Positions 14,090-24,700 of a stretch of 33,907 nucleotides of DNA are shown one piece after another. The stretch covers positions 1 to 33,907 of the forward strand of contig CAWKAV010000012.1 in assembly GCA_963847735.1 (NCBI GenBank). The letters are read 5' to 3'. The notes beneath the pieces are model-generated. The model searched no databases. It had not been told where the DNA came from and worked only from the letters and a program-made list of their open reading frames with translations. The position numbers were made by a program, and so were the translations under genes. Source of the stretch: CAWKAV01 sp963847735. Its GTDB lineage: Bacteria > Desulfobacterota > Desulfuromonadia > Desulfuromonadales > BM103. Position 1 is the first letter of the stretch. Each line of letters opens with the position of its first letter.

Positions 14090-16017
14090 TGTTCCACTCT
14101 TTCCATGTCCTGGCCCCTGGCAGCACGGTCGTAACTGTCGGCAAGGGCAAAGCGTGTCTTGACAATGAATGCATCCAGCCGGTCCCTGCGACTTTCCAGT
14201 TCGGTGACGGCCATCATCTCCAGCAAGTGGCCCTGTCTTGCCATCAACGTCCCGACTTCGACCCTGGCAGTCCTGATCAATTGCCGTTGCCGGCGGATCG
14301 TAGCGTCGTACCCCTGGTAACTCAGAGTGGCGGCCTGGCGGGTGCGCACAAAAGACGCGTACTGGTTCTCCAGCTTCGCCATGTCGGCGTTCAAGGCATG
14401 CAGATGGTGATAGGCCTCGGTCAAACGCCGGTCGTAATCGGCATCGATTTGCCAGCTCAGGACGCCCCGCAGGCGCCTGATGCGAGCTTCGATCATCGGC
14501 GCAGCAACTTTGCCGTCAAGGGTCATTTGCTGTTCGAACACATCAAGTTGCGATGCGATCACCCGTTCCCCGGCGGTGGCCAGGTAGTCAGGCCGCGGCG
14601 CCGACAGCATGGCCCTGAGTTTTTTCTCGATCTGTACGCGCTGCTCCTTGCGCAGGCGCATTTGCGAGTCGAGTTCCCGGAACGCTTTGTCGATCACCGG
14701 CAACAGGGGGTCGTAATAATCGCGGCGGGCTCCGATCAGCTGTTCGAAGGCGTCGAGGTCACGCTCCCAGGTCACCAGCCTTTTGCGCAGCGCTTCGAGA
14801 TCGACATAGTTTTTCAAAGATTCCTGGAAGTCATGCGAAGCCATCAATTCGATCAGGTAATAGGTCTCCGGAGTCTCGGCAAGATCGCGCAGGCGGATCA
14901 CCCAGCTGGGATCCTGCTGCAGCTCCGGCCGGACCAGAACCTCCAGGAAACGCCCTTTGCGGATACTTCTGATCGAGGCACCGAGACGATCGACTTCGTT
15001 GCTGAAGGTCTCCAAGGCATGGCCATACAAGACGGCGGCCTTGCCATAACGATCCAGTTTGCCATAGGAGTACGGCAGCGCCAGCAGGGCTTCCTGCACA
15101 GACGCGTCGGTCACTTGTCGTTCGGCCAGCATCGTCCAGGGCACGAGAGATCGGGCAAACCGCCCCTGTGCCGCATCGGCCCATCCCCAGCCGAGCAGGG
15201 CACGGTTGGAGAAGACGCCGTTTAGGCGGACCCTCTCGAGCACCTGCTGTGCCCCGGCCGGGTCGTTTTCCTCGAGCAGCTTGTAGCCAAGCACGAGATT
15301 TGCCTTGTCCTTGATTGCCAGCGTGGCCGGAAGGTTGCTCTCGATCTGTCCGGTCAGGTCGAGATAAAGCCTGCCCGCCTGCTGGTTACCGTCATGCAGC
15401 AGGGCGATGCCGAGGTTGTAGGATGCGAAACCTTCGTATTCCTCGTCATCCACGAGTTTCTCAAGAATCTGTACGGCGTCGGTATTGCGACCGACCGCCA
15501 TGAAAATCTGCGCCTCGAGAAACGCCACATCCAGCTCGATATCCTCAGACAGATCGCCCTGGATGCGTTCGATCGCGTGCAGGGCATTGATCGGCTGATC
15601 CTTCTGCAGGAAGATCCGGGCGAGACGATACAGGGCCTGGTTCTTCACGGCCTCAGAGACGTTGCCGTCAATGATCGCTTTCAGGGCGCGACCGGCGCGA
15701 TGGTGCATCCGGTAGGCCAGCTCGAAATCGCCCAGCGCAAACTCAGCCCGGTAAAGATGCGTATACAGGCTGTCGAGTTCCGGCTGGTCGAGTTGATAGA
15801 CCTGCCCCAGCTCCGTATCCAGTCGTGAGATCGCGTCAAACCAGCCATCCTGGAAAGCCAGAAAGAGGACCTCGCCGTAAAACAGATCCTGCAATTCGCG
15901 GGGTGCGGTCGTACTGATCCGGTTATTTGTGTCCTGGTTCGCAGCCAAGGCCGTCACTGTCGCTGCACAAAGACACATCAAGCCTGCCAGCAGGAATATG
16001 GAAAGTCGTCTGATCAT
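14086..16017 (-). CDS. Periplasmic TPR / coiled-coil protein
   Basis: This 643-aa exported protein has a signal peptide (IFLLAGLMCLCAATVTALAA, cleavage about residue 25). The N-terminal half (about 45-350) is built of TPR-like helical pairs such as ALYRLARIFLQKDQPINALHA and GFASYNLGIALLHDGNQQAG. The C-terminal half (about 385-620) is a long charged helical region with heptads (RELDSQMRLRKEQRVQIEKK; RRLTEAYHHLHALNADMAKL), probably a coiled coil that dimerises or spans the periplasm. No enzyme motif is present. It begins 3 nt after the stop of the 194-aa gene, without an obvious ribosome-binding site, so translational coupling is likely, and overlaps the next gene by 4 bp. Confidence 0.85.
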   Translation of the reverse strand: MIRRLSIFLLAGLMCLCAATVTALAANQDTNNRISTTAPRELQDLFYGEVLFLAFQDGWFDAISRLDTELGQVYQLDQPELDSLYTHLYRAEFALGDFELAYRMHHRAGRALKAIIDGNVSEAVKNQALYRLARIFLQKDQPINALHAIERIQGDLSEDIELDVAFLEAQIFMAVGRNTDAVQILEKLVDDEEYEGFASYNLGIALLHDGNQQAGRLYLDLTGQIESNLPATLAIKDKANLVLGYKLLEENDPAGAQQVLERVRLNGVFSNRALLGWGWADAAQGRFARSLVPWTMLAERQVTDASVQEALLALPYSYGKLDRYGKAAVLYGHALETFSNEVDRLGASIRSIRKGRFLEVLVRPELQQDPSWVIRLRDLAETPETYYLIELMASHDFQESLKNYVDLEALRKRLVTWERDLDAFEQLIGARRDYYDPLLPVIDKAFRELDSQMRLRKEQRVQIEKKLRAMLSAPRPDYLATAGERVIASQLDVFEQQMTLDGKVAAPMIEARIRRLRGVLSWQIDADYDRRLTEAYHHLHALNADMAKLENQYASFVRTRQAATLSYQGYDATIRRQRQLIRTARVEVGTLMARQGHLLEMMAVTELESRRDRLDAFIVKTRFALADSYDRAARGQDMERVEQ

Positions 16018-16020
16018 GAA

Positions 16021-16605
16021 TTAGAGTTCTTTGAGCTCAATGGCCTGATTAGTCAGGCCGGGACTGGCAAGGCTAATTTCAACCGCCTTCGGACCGACGG
16101 ATTTCTCAATCAGGAAGCTCTCACTGTGGCTGAGATCACTGCCGCCCCTCGATTGACCGAGCATGGTCACCTGCACCTCGTGTTTTCCCGAGCTGAGATT
16201 GCCGGTATAGATCCGCTGCACCCCGCCCTTTTTCAAGGCTTCCAGTTCCTTGTAGCTGTACAGATGGTAGGCCACGGCCTCGCCATTCATGCGGACCTCC
16301 AATGAATCCAGTAGAAAAGCGTCATCCGCTTTGAGAGACACGAACAGCGCCACCTGGGTATTCGAGGGGTAGAGAAGTCTTTCTTCCAGACGATTTAGTT
16401 CTGCGGCGATGGCCAGAACGTCGCTTTTGATTTCCTGGACCTGTTCATCGAGGCCCTTGATCTGTTGCTTCGAGAGCTCTCCGGCTCTAACATTGACGCT
16501 CAGCATCAGCATCGTGACCCCGAAAATGACGATCATCCATTTGCTGATGGCGCTCATCAACCTCGGCTGCTTCGAAGCGTGGTGTGAAAGTATGGTCTTG
16601 ATCAT
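16021..16605 (-). CDS. Small periplasmic or membrane-anchored coiled-coil protein
   Basis: This 194-aa protein has a hydrophobic segment at about 22-40 (WMIVIFGVTMLMLSVNVRAG) that serves as a signal peptide or anchor, preceded by a basic stretch. A short coiled coil follows (about 48-77, QVQEIKSDVLAIAAELNRLE), then a beta-rich domain (82-185) with SLEVRMNGEAVAYHLYSY and GNLSSGKHEVQVTMLGQ, resembling Ig-like or carbohydrate-module sandwiches in pattern only. I do not recognise the family. AAGGGGG lies 5 nt before the ATG, supporting this start over a Met at residue 17. It sits 11 nt after the OmpA/barrel gene and 3 nt before the next, within the machine operon. Confidence 0.8.
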   Translation of the reverse strand: MIKTILSHHASKQPRLMSAISKWMIVIFGVTMLMLSVNVRAGELSKQQIKGLDEQVQEIKSDVLAIAAELNRLEERLLYPSNTQVALFVSLKADDAFLLDSLEVRMNGEAVAYHLYSYKELEALKKGGVQRIYTGNLSSGKHEVQVTMLGQSRGGSDLSHSESFLIEKSVGPKAVEISLASPGLTNQAIELKEL

Positions 16606-16616
16606 GCGTTCCCCCT

Positions 16617-19600
16617 TTAGATCTTGCCGACCAGGTTGATGAATAATCCCTGGTGGTCATAGTCGTAATCGGTTAAATCATCTGAAAATCTGCTGAAGTT
16701 GTAGCCCAGGCCCAACTTGAGGTTGTCTCCGATGTGGCGGTAGATCGCCAGGACCATACCGCTCAGTTGGTCTTCGGCGTCCGGCAGGTTGAGGACCCGG
16801 CCCTCGATCATGGCATCCCAACGGCTCAGGACATGCCAGTCGAGACGAACGATGCCGAGATGGGCATTGCTTTTGAAGTAGTCCGGGTTGTCACGGTCCA
16901 GGCTGACCTCGCCCAGGCGGTAGGCGTATTTGCCGCCGATGGTCCAGCGTTGCGAGAGGTCATAGGATAAATCTACCGAGGCGATATGGCTGCGCTGGCT
17001 GACGCCGGCGCCTGCATTGATCGTGCTGACCTGCTCGTAGGCAGGGAGATCATAAAAATAGGTGTATTTGACGAGCGCGTTGAGACGGTCGTTGTAGACA
17101 GGGCGATAGGCGTACCCAAGCACCACTTCTGTAAACTCGCCGTTGTACTGCTGCCCATCAGAGCTGTCGCTATAGGCATAATTCAGCTTGCTGATCAGTC
17201 GCCAGTCAGCAAAGAGTTGATATTTAAGGTCAAGCCTGAGCAGCCAGGTTGTGCGCTTCGACGTGCTGGTGTCCAACGCTTCGCTGTCATCGACCCGGTA
17301 TTCAAGGGCGCTGGCGACGGTCAGCCTGTCAACCCCGTAGCCTGCCCTGAGGCCCGCTGCTGTGCGTTTGAGCTCCGCACCGGTCTGATAATCTTTAAGG
17401 GTGCCGAAGTCGAGATTGCAGCCGAAATTCAGCCGGTCGTTGGGCGACAGGTCCACGCCTGTGGAATGCATTAGCCCACTCGACACATCTCCGTGAACAT
17501 AACGTTCCTCGACGTACATGCTCAGGCTGTCCGAATAGCGCGTCCTGAAACCGGACGTCAGGTTCCCCTTGCGGGCCCGCAGACCGTTGTCGGTGCGATC
17601 ATTTTCAAGAGCGTAGTTCAGATACAGAGTGGTCCGGTCGCTATACAGGTATTCCGTGCCGATCGTCCCCGCGGCACCCTGATCACCGCCTGAGACCTCT
17701 GCGGTGACGTTGAAGCGATTGGTCAACCGAAAGCTGCCTCCAGTGCCGGCCCGGAAGTTGTCATCCCGGTTGCCGGTCGTCTGCAAACTGTTCTGCAGAA
17801 AAGTGTAGGCCGTCCAACGGGATAAAGAATCGTACTGGAGCTGCACAACCGCATCGGTCCGGTCGCCTTCGTCCTGGGTCAAGGGGATTTCAGGAGAATT
17901 ATCTTCACGGCTGTCATGGCGGATGCCGGTGCTCAATGTCCAGCGGGCCAGGAAGCGGGCACTCACATCCAGCTCGGCGGCCGTGGTCTCCAGGCCGTCA
18001 TCCTGCACGCTTCGATCACCTTTGAGGTGCAGGTTCAGCCAGGACAGCAGCGGGAAGGTTGCCGTGCCGCCGTACTGGCTGACATCCCGGTCGCTGCTCA
18101 ACCCCATCCCCGTGTAGCCGGCTTCGATGTCCTGGTAATAGAGCGTGAAGCTGCCACGGCCATTATCAAGGAAATCCTGCACGCCGACGCTGGTATCGAC
18201 ACGGTATGCCCATGCATCAGCATCAGCACCGGCCAGGAATACAGGCGTGTCAAAATCGTAGCCACCGTCGATGGAATGGTTTGCAATGTCACCAGGTCCT
18301 TCGCTATGCCCGGTTTCGAGTTTGATCCAGGTGCCCGCGGATTTGCGGACCGTGACGTCGGCCCCGTAGAGGTCCGTGTCAACGTCTTCGTCGTCAGCAT
18401 GGCTGGCAGTCAGACCGACCTTGAGATGGTCATTTAGCCAGTATTGCACCTGCCCGCCAGTGGCCATCGTGTCCAGATCGTTGACGCCGGGCGTAAATTC
18501 GTAGCGTGCGACCAGGAAGACCGGGTTGCCGCTGATCAGGGCGGACCTGACCAGCAGACCGTCATCGGCCGTCGTTTCAAGTGGTTGGGAGAGCAGAATG
18601 CGGCCCTGCAGGTAATCGACGGAATAATCGAGGCTGGGCATGAGATCTTTTACGCCTAACACGATGCCGGAATCTTTGTCGCGGATCTCGATTCGCAAGC
18701 GTTCGGAGCCCTCGAGAATGTCCTGGTGGCGCAGGTAATAGAGCGAACCACCCGTGCCCTGGAGCTCATCACGCCCGGCGACCGTGCCCGGGTCTGCAGC
18801 GAAGCCGTCGGCGATCAGGCGAGCTTCGCCAAAACTGGTTGTACCCGGAGTCTGGTAATGCGAGTTGGCGCCATACAGGCCGCGGTCCACCTGTGCCAGT
18901 TCGTTGCCGGCATAGCTGACATCAAAATTGCCCCACAGGGCATAACTCTTCTCCTTGTCCAGTCTCAGGTAGAATTTGCCGTTGGTTGGTGCATCCTCGA
19001 TCACGGTGCTGTCGTCACCAAAGGTCGGATAGTGATATTTCGGATCGATGCGACGGAACAACGCCTCTGGTGATTTATCCAGGAAGTTCGAGAAAATTTC
19101 ATCGATCGGGCCTTCCCGGGTATCGGCGCTGGCTTTCAACTGCCAGCCATCGCCGAACCGTCCTTTGGTATAGAACGCGAGGCGACCTTCAAGGTTCGCA
19201 TCGTTTTTGTAAATGTCCTTGTCCGGCGCCAGCAGCTCGCCATTGTCGTCGGTCTGGTTGGCCGACAGGGTCAAATCGGCGATCCCAACGTAGAACCAGT
19301 CGTCGCTTGCCAACTCCAGGTCACGCAGGAACAGTTCACCGTTGCCCGACGGGTCAAGCACGGCGACTTCGACGCTGTGGGCACCATCGGGCAAAATTTC
19401 TTCCATGACAAACTGGCCGTTGTCATCCACGGGGACCTTCAGGCCGGCCATCCAAACGTCATGCCCTTCGGGAATCGCCACACCTTGTGCCACGACGGTG
19501 CCGCCACGAATCGGAATGTTTTGTTTGGCCAGGCGGCTCTCACCGTAACCGGACAGGAGTTCACGCTCGAGATTCGCCTGATCAATCGCAGGATCGACTT

Positions 19601-21779
19601 CGTCGACCACCCATAGCGGCTGGGGTTGCGTCTCATCGAAGTTGCTGTCCGCATCATAGACACGCACCAGATATTTCAACTGCCGGACTGGTGCGGAGAG
19701 AGTCTCCTGGCCGAGCTGCCACTGGGCCTGGCCGTCATGATTCATCCTGACCACGGCCACCGGGGTGTCGTTGACCGATTGATGTTGGTCAAACACCCTG
19801 ACTTCGGCAGACTCGATAAAGCTGTGATAATTGGTGTAGAGGCGGAAATGGATGAGATCCTCGACTTGCTCCGTATCAATATCATCCTGGTAACGCAGCG
19901 AACGGGGCCAGGCGGTTACATTCAGACGCGGTTTACTGGAAAGACCGTCATGTTTAAACTGAATCTCAGCCTGGTCCAGGGCAACGTCAGTACATCGCTG
20001 CACATCCGGGATGCTTTTGCCGGGATCGTCAAGCGGTTTGCCGTCAACCGTAATCCGCATCAGGTTCAGGCCGAACGGATTGGCCGGCTCGACTTCCCTG
20101 TTCAGACGCGTAATCTCTACCCCTTCATAGTCATCGAGCGGGAATAATTCGTCGTAGATGACCTGTACTTCAACGCGCGCGAGGTCCGAATCGATGAAAC
20201 CCGTGTTGACCACATCATTTGACTGAACGAAACCCCGTCCTTCGAATTCCATGCGGTTCTTGTCCAGGCTCATCTGTTCGGTGACTGCGAGCAGGGTGCG
20301 ATGGGCGCGTGCCGTCGACCAACCAATGTCGTCGCCGTAAATCGCCGCGGTGCGTCGATCGAGAGGGTCATTGCTGGCGTAGCCCACAAAGCGCAGCCGC
20401 ACATTGTCTTTATCAGGGATTTCGCTCATGACCTTTTGCAGATGGGCTGTGTAGCCCTCCGGGATAAAGGGGCTGCCGTTCTGGAAAAGCAGTGGCTCGA
20501 TGCTTCCCGAAGCTGATTCGTAGACCCGTGTGACGGTCTCTGCTCCAGCTGCATCCGGGCATATACGTGGTTCTTCGGGCAAATCCTGAAGAGGGTCGTC
20601 GTACCAGAATTCGACCTCGACGCGACGGTTCAACGATCGCCCCATCTCCGTATTATTTGCAGCGACCGGCCGCGCTGCGCCAAGCCCCTCGCTTTCGACG
20701 GCATCGTCGGCGAGGCCGAGAGCGTCCTTGGTCGCCAGGGCAACCCGCAGGGCAACCGCCCCGGACAATCCTGAATGGGTGCCGTAAATTCTTTTGTCGC
20801 GTCCGGTCAAGGCCCCGGAGTCGGAATAGGCGGTGAATTTGACGATCAGGTTTTGCCTGGAATCAAGGTTGTGCATCGCCCGTGAGATTGTCTCCAGGTA
20901 TTCCTCCGGCACCCTGATCATGCCCCGGTCATAATTCAGCGGCGGGACCATGTTCCTGATCCGCGCCCGGTGGGCATGGCCGTCCTTGTAGCGTAATTTA
21001 CAGACGGTTTCGGTTCGGCAGATCTTGATCCTGTTGACGTCCTGAGGGACGATCACTTCCTGTTCGGCCTCCTCCTCACCGATGGCGTCATACCAGACTT
21101 CGACTTCCACGCGACGATTGAGTCTCCGGCCCTCTTCCGTTGCGTTGCTGGCCACGGGCTGGCTGTCGCCCAGTCCGTCGTAGGAGATTGCTTCAGGCGG
21201 CAGACCCAGAGCGGCCTGGAAATATTCAGCCGTGGTCCCGGCACGCTCCCTGGACAACCCGACATTGTCAACAAAACGCTCCTCGACGGCCCCGAACAGT
21301 TGCAGGTTGTCCGTGTGACCGACAAAATGCAGACGCACATTGTCCTTGTCGCGCATACTGTCGAGCACACCGCGCAGCAGCGTGATGTAGTTGTCGGGGA
21401 TATCCGCAACGCCGAGCGGAAACAGGACCGGTGGGACCAGGTTGTTCAGCTTGACCGTTCTGACGACGGGGACCACGACCTGTTCCGTATCGATGCGATC
21501 ACCCTGGTCCGCATTGAAAACGGCAGGGTCATGAGTCCAGAGAGTGTAATCCAGGTCGGTTGACTGGTGCTGCTCCACAGACTCACCACGCGTGCCCGCT
21601 TCCCGGGCGCTGTTGGAATCGATCGACCACCAATCCGGGGAGGCAGCCGCATTGCTGGCCAAAATCGCAATCAGGGACATGGCCGCCCACGAAAGCATGG
21701 CAAGGCGCGCGTTCAGCGTGGTGAGCCCGTGGAATCTCTTGGCGATACGGTTTGCTATCTGTTGGGTCAGGGAGATCAT
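16617..21779 (-). CDS. Giant outer-membrane protein with three OmpA-like domains and a C-terminal beta-barrel
   Basis: This 1720-aa protein has a signal-type segment at about 26-47 (cleavage near SNAAA), then three OmpA-like peptidoglycan-binding domains at about 112-231, 274-393 and 428-543. Domain 1 keeps the key Asp (D157 in VGHTDN) and Arg (R179 in LSRERA). Domain 2 keeps the Asp (D320) but has Val where Arg is expected. Domain 3 keeps the Arg (R491) but has Ser469 for Asp. Residues about 560-830 look like Ig-like or carboxypeptidase-regulatory modules. From about 850 to the end, dense alternating strands rich in Tyr, Arg and Asp suggest a very large outer-membrane beta-barrel. The start is fixed by GGAGG 6 nt upstream, and the ATG overlaps the DUF11-giant stop by 4 bp. 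It may host, secrete or anchor that giant protein; this is inference from coupling. Confidence 0.88.
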   Translation of the reverse strand: MISLTQQIANRIAKRFHGLTTLNARLAMLSWAAMSLIAILASNAAASPDWWSIDSNSAREAGTRGESVEQHQSTDLDYTLWTHDPAVFNADQGDRIDTEQVVVPVVRTVKLNNLVPPVLFPLGVADIPDNYITLLRGVLDSMRDKDNVRLHFVGHTDNLQLFGAVEERFVDNVGLSRERAGTTAEYFQAALGLPPEAISYDGLGDSQPVASNATEEGRRLNRRVEVEVWYDAIGEEEAEQEVIVPQDVNRIKICRTETVCKLRYKDGHAHRARIRNMVPPLNYDRGMIRVPEEYLETISRAMHNLDSRQNLIVKFTAYSDSGALTGRDKRIYGTHSGLSGAVALRVALATKDALGLADDAVESEGLGAARPVAANNTEMGRSLNRRVEVEFWYDDPLQDLPEEPRICPDAAGAETVTRVYESASGSIEPLLFQNGSPFIPEGYTAHLQKVMSEIPDKDNVRLRFVGYASNDPLDRRTAAIYGDDIGWSTARAHRTLLAVTEQMSLDKNRMEFEGRGFVQSNDVVNTGFIDSDLARVEVQVIYDELFPLDDYEGVEITRLNREVEPANPFGLNLMRITVDGKPLDDPGKSIPDVQRCTDVALDQAEIQFKHDGLSSKPRLNVTAWPRSLRYQDDIDTEQVEDLIHFRLYTNYHSFIESAEVRVFDQHQSVNDTPVAVVRMNHDGQAQWQLGQETLSAPVRQLKYLVRVYDADSNFDETQPQPLWVVDEVDPAIDQANLERELLSGYGESRLAKQNIPIRGGTVVAQGVAIPEGHDVWMAGLKVPVDDNGQFVMEEILPDGAHSVEVAVLDPSGNGELFLRDLELASDDWFYVGIADLTLSANQTDDNGELLAPDKDIYKNDANLEGRLAFYTKGRFGDGWQLKASADTREGPIDEIFSNFLDKSPEALFRRIDPKYHYPTFGDDSTVIEDAPTNGKFYLRLDKEKSYALWGNFDVSYAGNELAQVDRGLYGANSHYQTPGTTSFGEARLIADGFAADPGTVAGRDELQGTGGSLYYLRHQDILEGSERLRIEIRDKDSGIVLGVKDLMPSLDYSVDYLQGRILLSQPLETTADDGLLVRSALISGNPVFLVARYEFTPGVNDLDTMATGGQVQYWLNDHLKVGLTASHADDEDVDTDLYGADVTVRKSAGTWIKLETGHSEGPGDIANHSIDGGYDFDTPVFLAGADADAWAYRVDTSVGVQDFLDNGRGSFTLYYQDIEAGYTGMGLSSDRDVSQYGGTATFPLLSWLNLHLKGDRSVQDDGLETTAAELDVSARFLARWTLSTGIRHDSREDNSPEIPLTQDEGDRTDAVVQLQYDSLSRWTAYTFLQNSLQTTGNRDDNFRAGTGGSFRLTNRFNVTAEVSGGDQGAAGTIGTEYLYSDRTTLYLNYALENDRTDNGLRARKGNLTSGFRTRYSDSLSMYVEERYVHGDVSSGLMHSTGVDLSPNDRLNFGCNLDFGTLKDYQTGAELKRTAAGLRAGYGVDRLTVASALEYRVDDSEALDTSTSKRTTWLLRLDLKYQLFADWRLISKLNYAYSDSSDGQQYNGEFTEVVLGYAYRPVYNDRLNALVKYTYFYDLPAYEQVSTINAGAGVSQRSHIASVDLSYDLSQRWTIGGKYAYRLGEVSLDRDNPDYFKSNAHLGIVRLDWHVLSRWDAMIEGRVLNLPDAEDQLSGMVLAIYRHIGDNLKLGLGYNFSRFSDDLTDYDYDHQGLFINLVGKI

Positions 21780-24700
21780 GGTGGACCTCCACGTCGCCAG
21801 AACACTTCAGTCTCGATCGGGAGCGGGTAGTCACCGTCGGCAAGGTCCCACAGGCGGGCAATTTCATCTCGCAGGGTATCGAGACGGTCACGGACCAGGC
21901 TTTCCCGCTCAACATCGGCCAGGTAAGACAAGCGCAGGACCGACGGGGCCTTTTTCAGCTCTTCGATCAGCACCCGCAGTTTCGCACGCCATTGCACGCG
22001 CAGGTCGGTCTTCTCCGACTCAAACACCGCGTCGGCGAAGTCCAGACCGACCACCCGGTGAATGGTGGCGCCAAAGTTGAATTTCATCGCCTTGCCGCGA
22101 GTGACCCGCTGGACCCTTGGGTTCTCAGTGCTCAAACGATACCCGGTCGGCAAGGTGTGGTCGTCGAGTTTCAGGATGAAATTGCTGCCGCGATCCTCAT
22201 CCGGGACCATGGCGCAGGTGATATGGAAGCGGCCATGCTGGTCCGTGGTACCGATCAATCCTCGGGCCGTGACCACCTGGACGCCGGGAAGGCCTTCTTC
22301 TCCCGGGTCTTGCTGACCGCTCAGGTTCCGGTCGTCGAAGACCTTGCCGATCACGTCCGTGCAATCGAAGGTCGGATCAGGTACGACCCTGACAGTGGCG
22401 GTTGCAACACCGGAGATCGCTCTCCGGGTCGCCGAGTTAAACGCCTGGGCCCGGTTGACGTACTCATCCTCGCTGACGCCGGCACCAACTACGAGCAGTA
22501 GTTGCAGGACCTGCTGGTCGTCGAATTCCAGGTCGATATCGTCCCAGATCAGCTGTTGCCCGACGACTTGAGGTTCGTAAGAGCGCCCGTTCAGGTGAGC
22601 GGAGCCTTCGACGTATTTAAATCCCGGCGGGAAGGTGTCGACGATGCCGATGTCGAAGAGCGGTGCGCTGTAGCGGTTTGTTAAAGTGATGGTGTAAGGG
22701 ACCAGCTGCCCCTTGCTGACGTTGATCAGCGATGACGTCTTGGAGATCGTCACGGCCCCGTCCAGGACCGGATCGATGGGCAGGTGGTTGTTGAATACCT
22801 GGCTATGGCCCGGCATCGGGCCGCTAATCGCTATCGCGCTCAGGGCGTTAATCGATACCAGGTTCGAGCCATCACTCAGGATAAAGTTCAGGAAATACCG
22901 TGTCTCCGCGGTCTCCGGACGAATCGAGGTGGGCGGCGGCCGTGCTGAAGTGGTGATTTCGCAGTATTCAGTCGCAGGGATCGCGTCATCCGGGCTGCCA
23001 GGACAGCTCGGTACGGAAAACGGCAGAGTGGGCTCGCTGCCCGGCGCGATGATCTGGGACAGATTATCCTCGTAACCATTTTGCGGCGGTGTTATGTCGA
23101 TACGGTAGGCCGCACCAGCCGGGCAGGACGGATCGCTGAAGTTCAGGTCGAACTTATAGAAACCGTCCGTGGCCGTTACCTGGCCCTGCTGGAGCGGGTC
23201 TTCAAAGCATTGACCCGGCAAGGGCGCGTTATTTGCGGCGTTGAGCATGGTCAGCCGCGTCCCGGCGACCGACGTCCGTTGCACAGAATTATAGACAACG
23301 CCATTGGGTGTGATCGGCAGATTCAGGTTTTGTAGGTTGCTGCCCGACGACACGACGATGTCGCTGATCTGTTGCGGCCCGTTGGTGAAGGGAGAAATGG
23401 CATGCCCGAGCGATGGGGTGTCGGGCCTGGCTCCTGCCGCGCGGAAATAAAGCTCGTAAGGGCCGCCCATTTCGCTCAAGCCACTGAGACGATAACTGCC
23501 GGCGGCGTCTGTCAGAACCGTGGCGAGCAACCGGCTGTTGCTGAACAAGTTGACAGACCAGCCTTCGAGATCAAAATCGCTGGCGCCGCGCACACTGTCC
23601 AGGTCGGCATCATGCCAGACATGACCATTGAGGATTGCGCTGCCGGGGCTGCCGCCCACATCGAGAGAGACGCTTGCAGCTGCTGTCTCGGCCGGGTCGT
23701 TCCAGGTCACTACACCGGTATTGGTGATCGTTGCTCCGGCCAGCATCGCCGGATCGATCTGCACTCGGAAGCGCAGCAGGATTTCGGTTCCCGGAGGCAA
23801 ATCGCCGTAATAATCGGAATAAGCCGCAGTCAGCATCGTGCCGGCATAGGCCACCCCGGTTGCTGATCCGTTCATGCTGGCCGAATTGCCGATATAGCTT
23901 ACCTGGCCCGCCAGTGGGCCCAGGTCGTCGGTCAAAATCACGTTGGTGGCGGGCAGGCTGCCGAAGTTGGCGACTCGAATCACGTATTCGAGAGTCCGGC
24001 CAGGCTCTGCCGTTGTGCCGTCAACCACGAACACTTCCTTGATGATACTCAATCGCGGCACATCGCCGACGACGACCTGGGTCGGTTGGTCGCCATTCGT
24101 GTCGATTCCGTCTGCATCGGTTAATTCGTCAGGCAATTCGTTGTTACTGACCACTCCCTGATTGCTGATGACAGTACCGGTAGCGACACCCGGGTCGACC
24201 CGGACGTCAAAGGTGATGACGGCCATTGTGCGCGGAGACAGGGTGCCCTGCCCCGATCCCTGCACGGGCGGGGCCAGATCGGATGAGCTGATATCAATCC
24301 CCGAGATCAATGGCGAGACGCCACCATCCGGTTGCCCAACGGGCAAGCCGTTCAACCGCACCGAGTCAGCGATATATGACGTATCGGCAGGGACCGTGTC
24401 GGTGAATACGACACCCGTTGCCGCGGTTGACCACGCATTCGTGACGGTGATGGTGTAGCGCAACACATCTGCGGGGTTGACGATGCCGCCCGGGTCACCT
24501 ACAAGCTGCACTGTCTTGTGTGCATCGACCAGCGGCAGGTTACCGACGATATCCCGGGTCGGATCATCCGGGACAGCGGTGTCCGGATCGTCGGATGGTT
24601 GCTGGGGAGTTGGGCCGCTGCCGGTCCCTTCGGCATTCACGAACCCCTGGTTGGCGATAATGGTGCCGTCGGCCACATCGCCGTTCACCAAGACGTCAAA

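Noticed and set aside
14089..15225. A 378-codon open frame antisense to the 643-aa TPR gene
   Set aside because: It is a GC-rich shadow frame with no ribosome-binding site, no domain pattern and complete overlap with a convincing coding gene. The same holds for the antisense frames at 30329-31300, 24518-25258 and 21752-22501.
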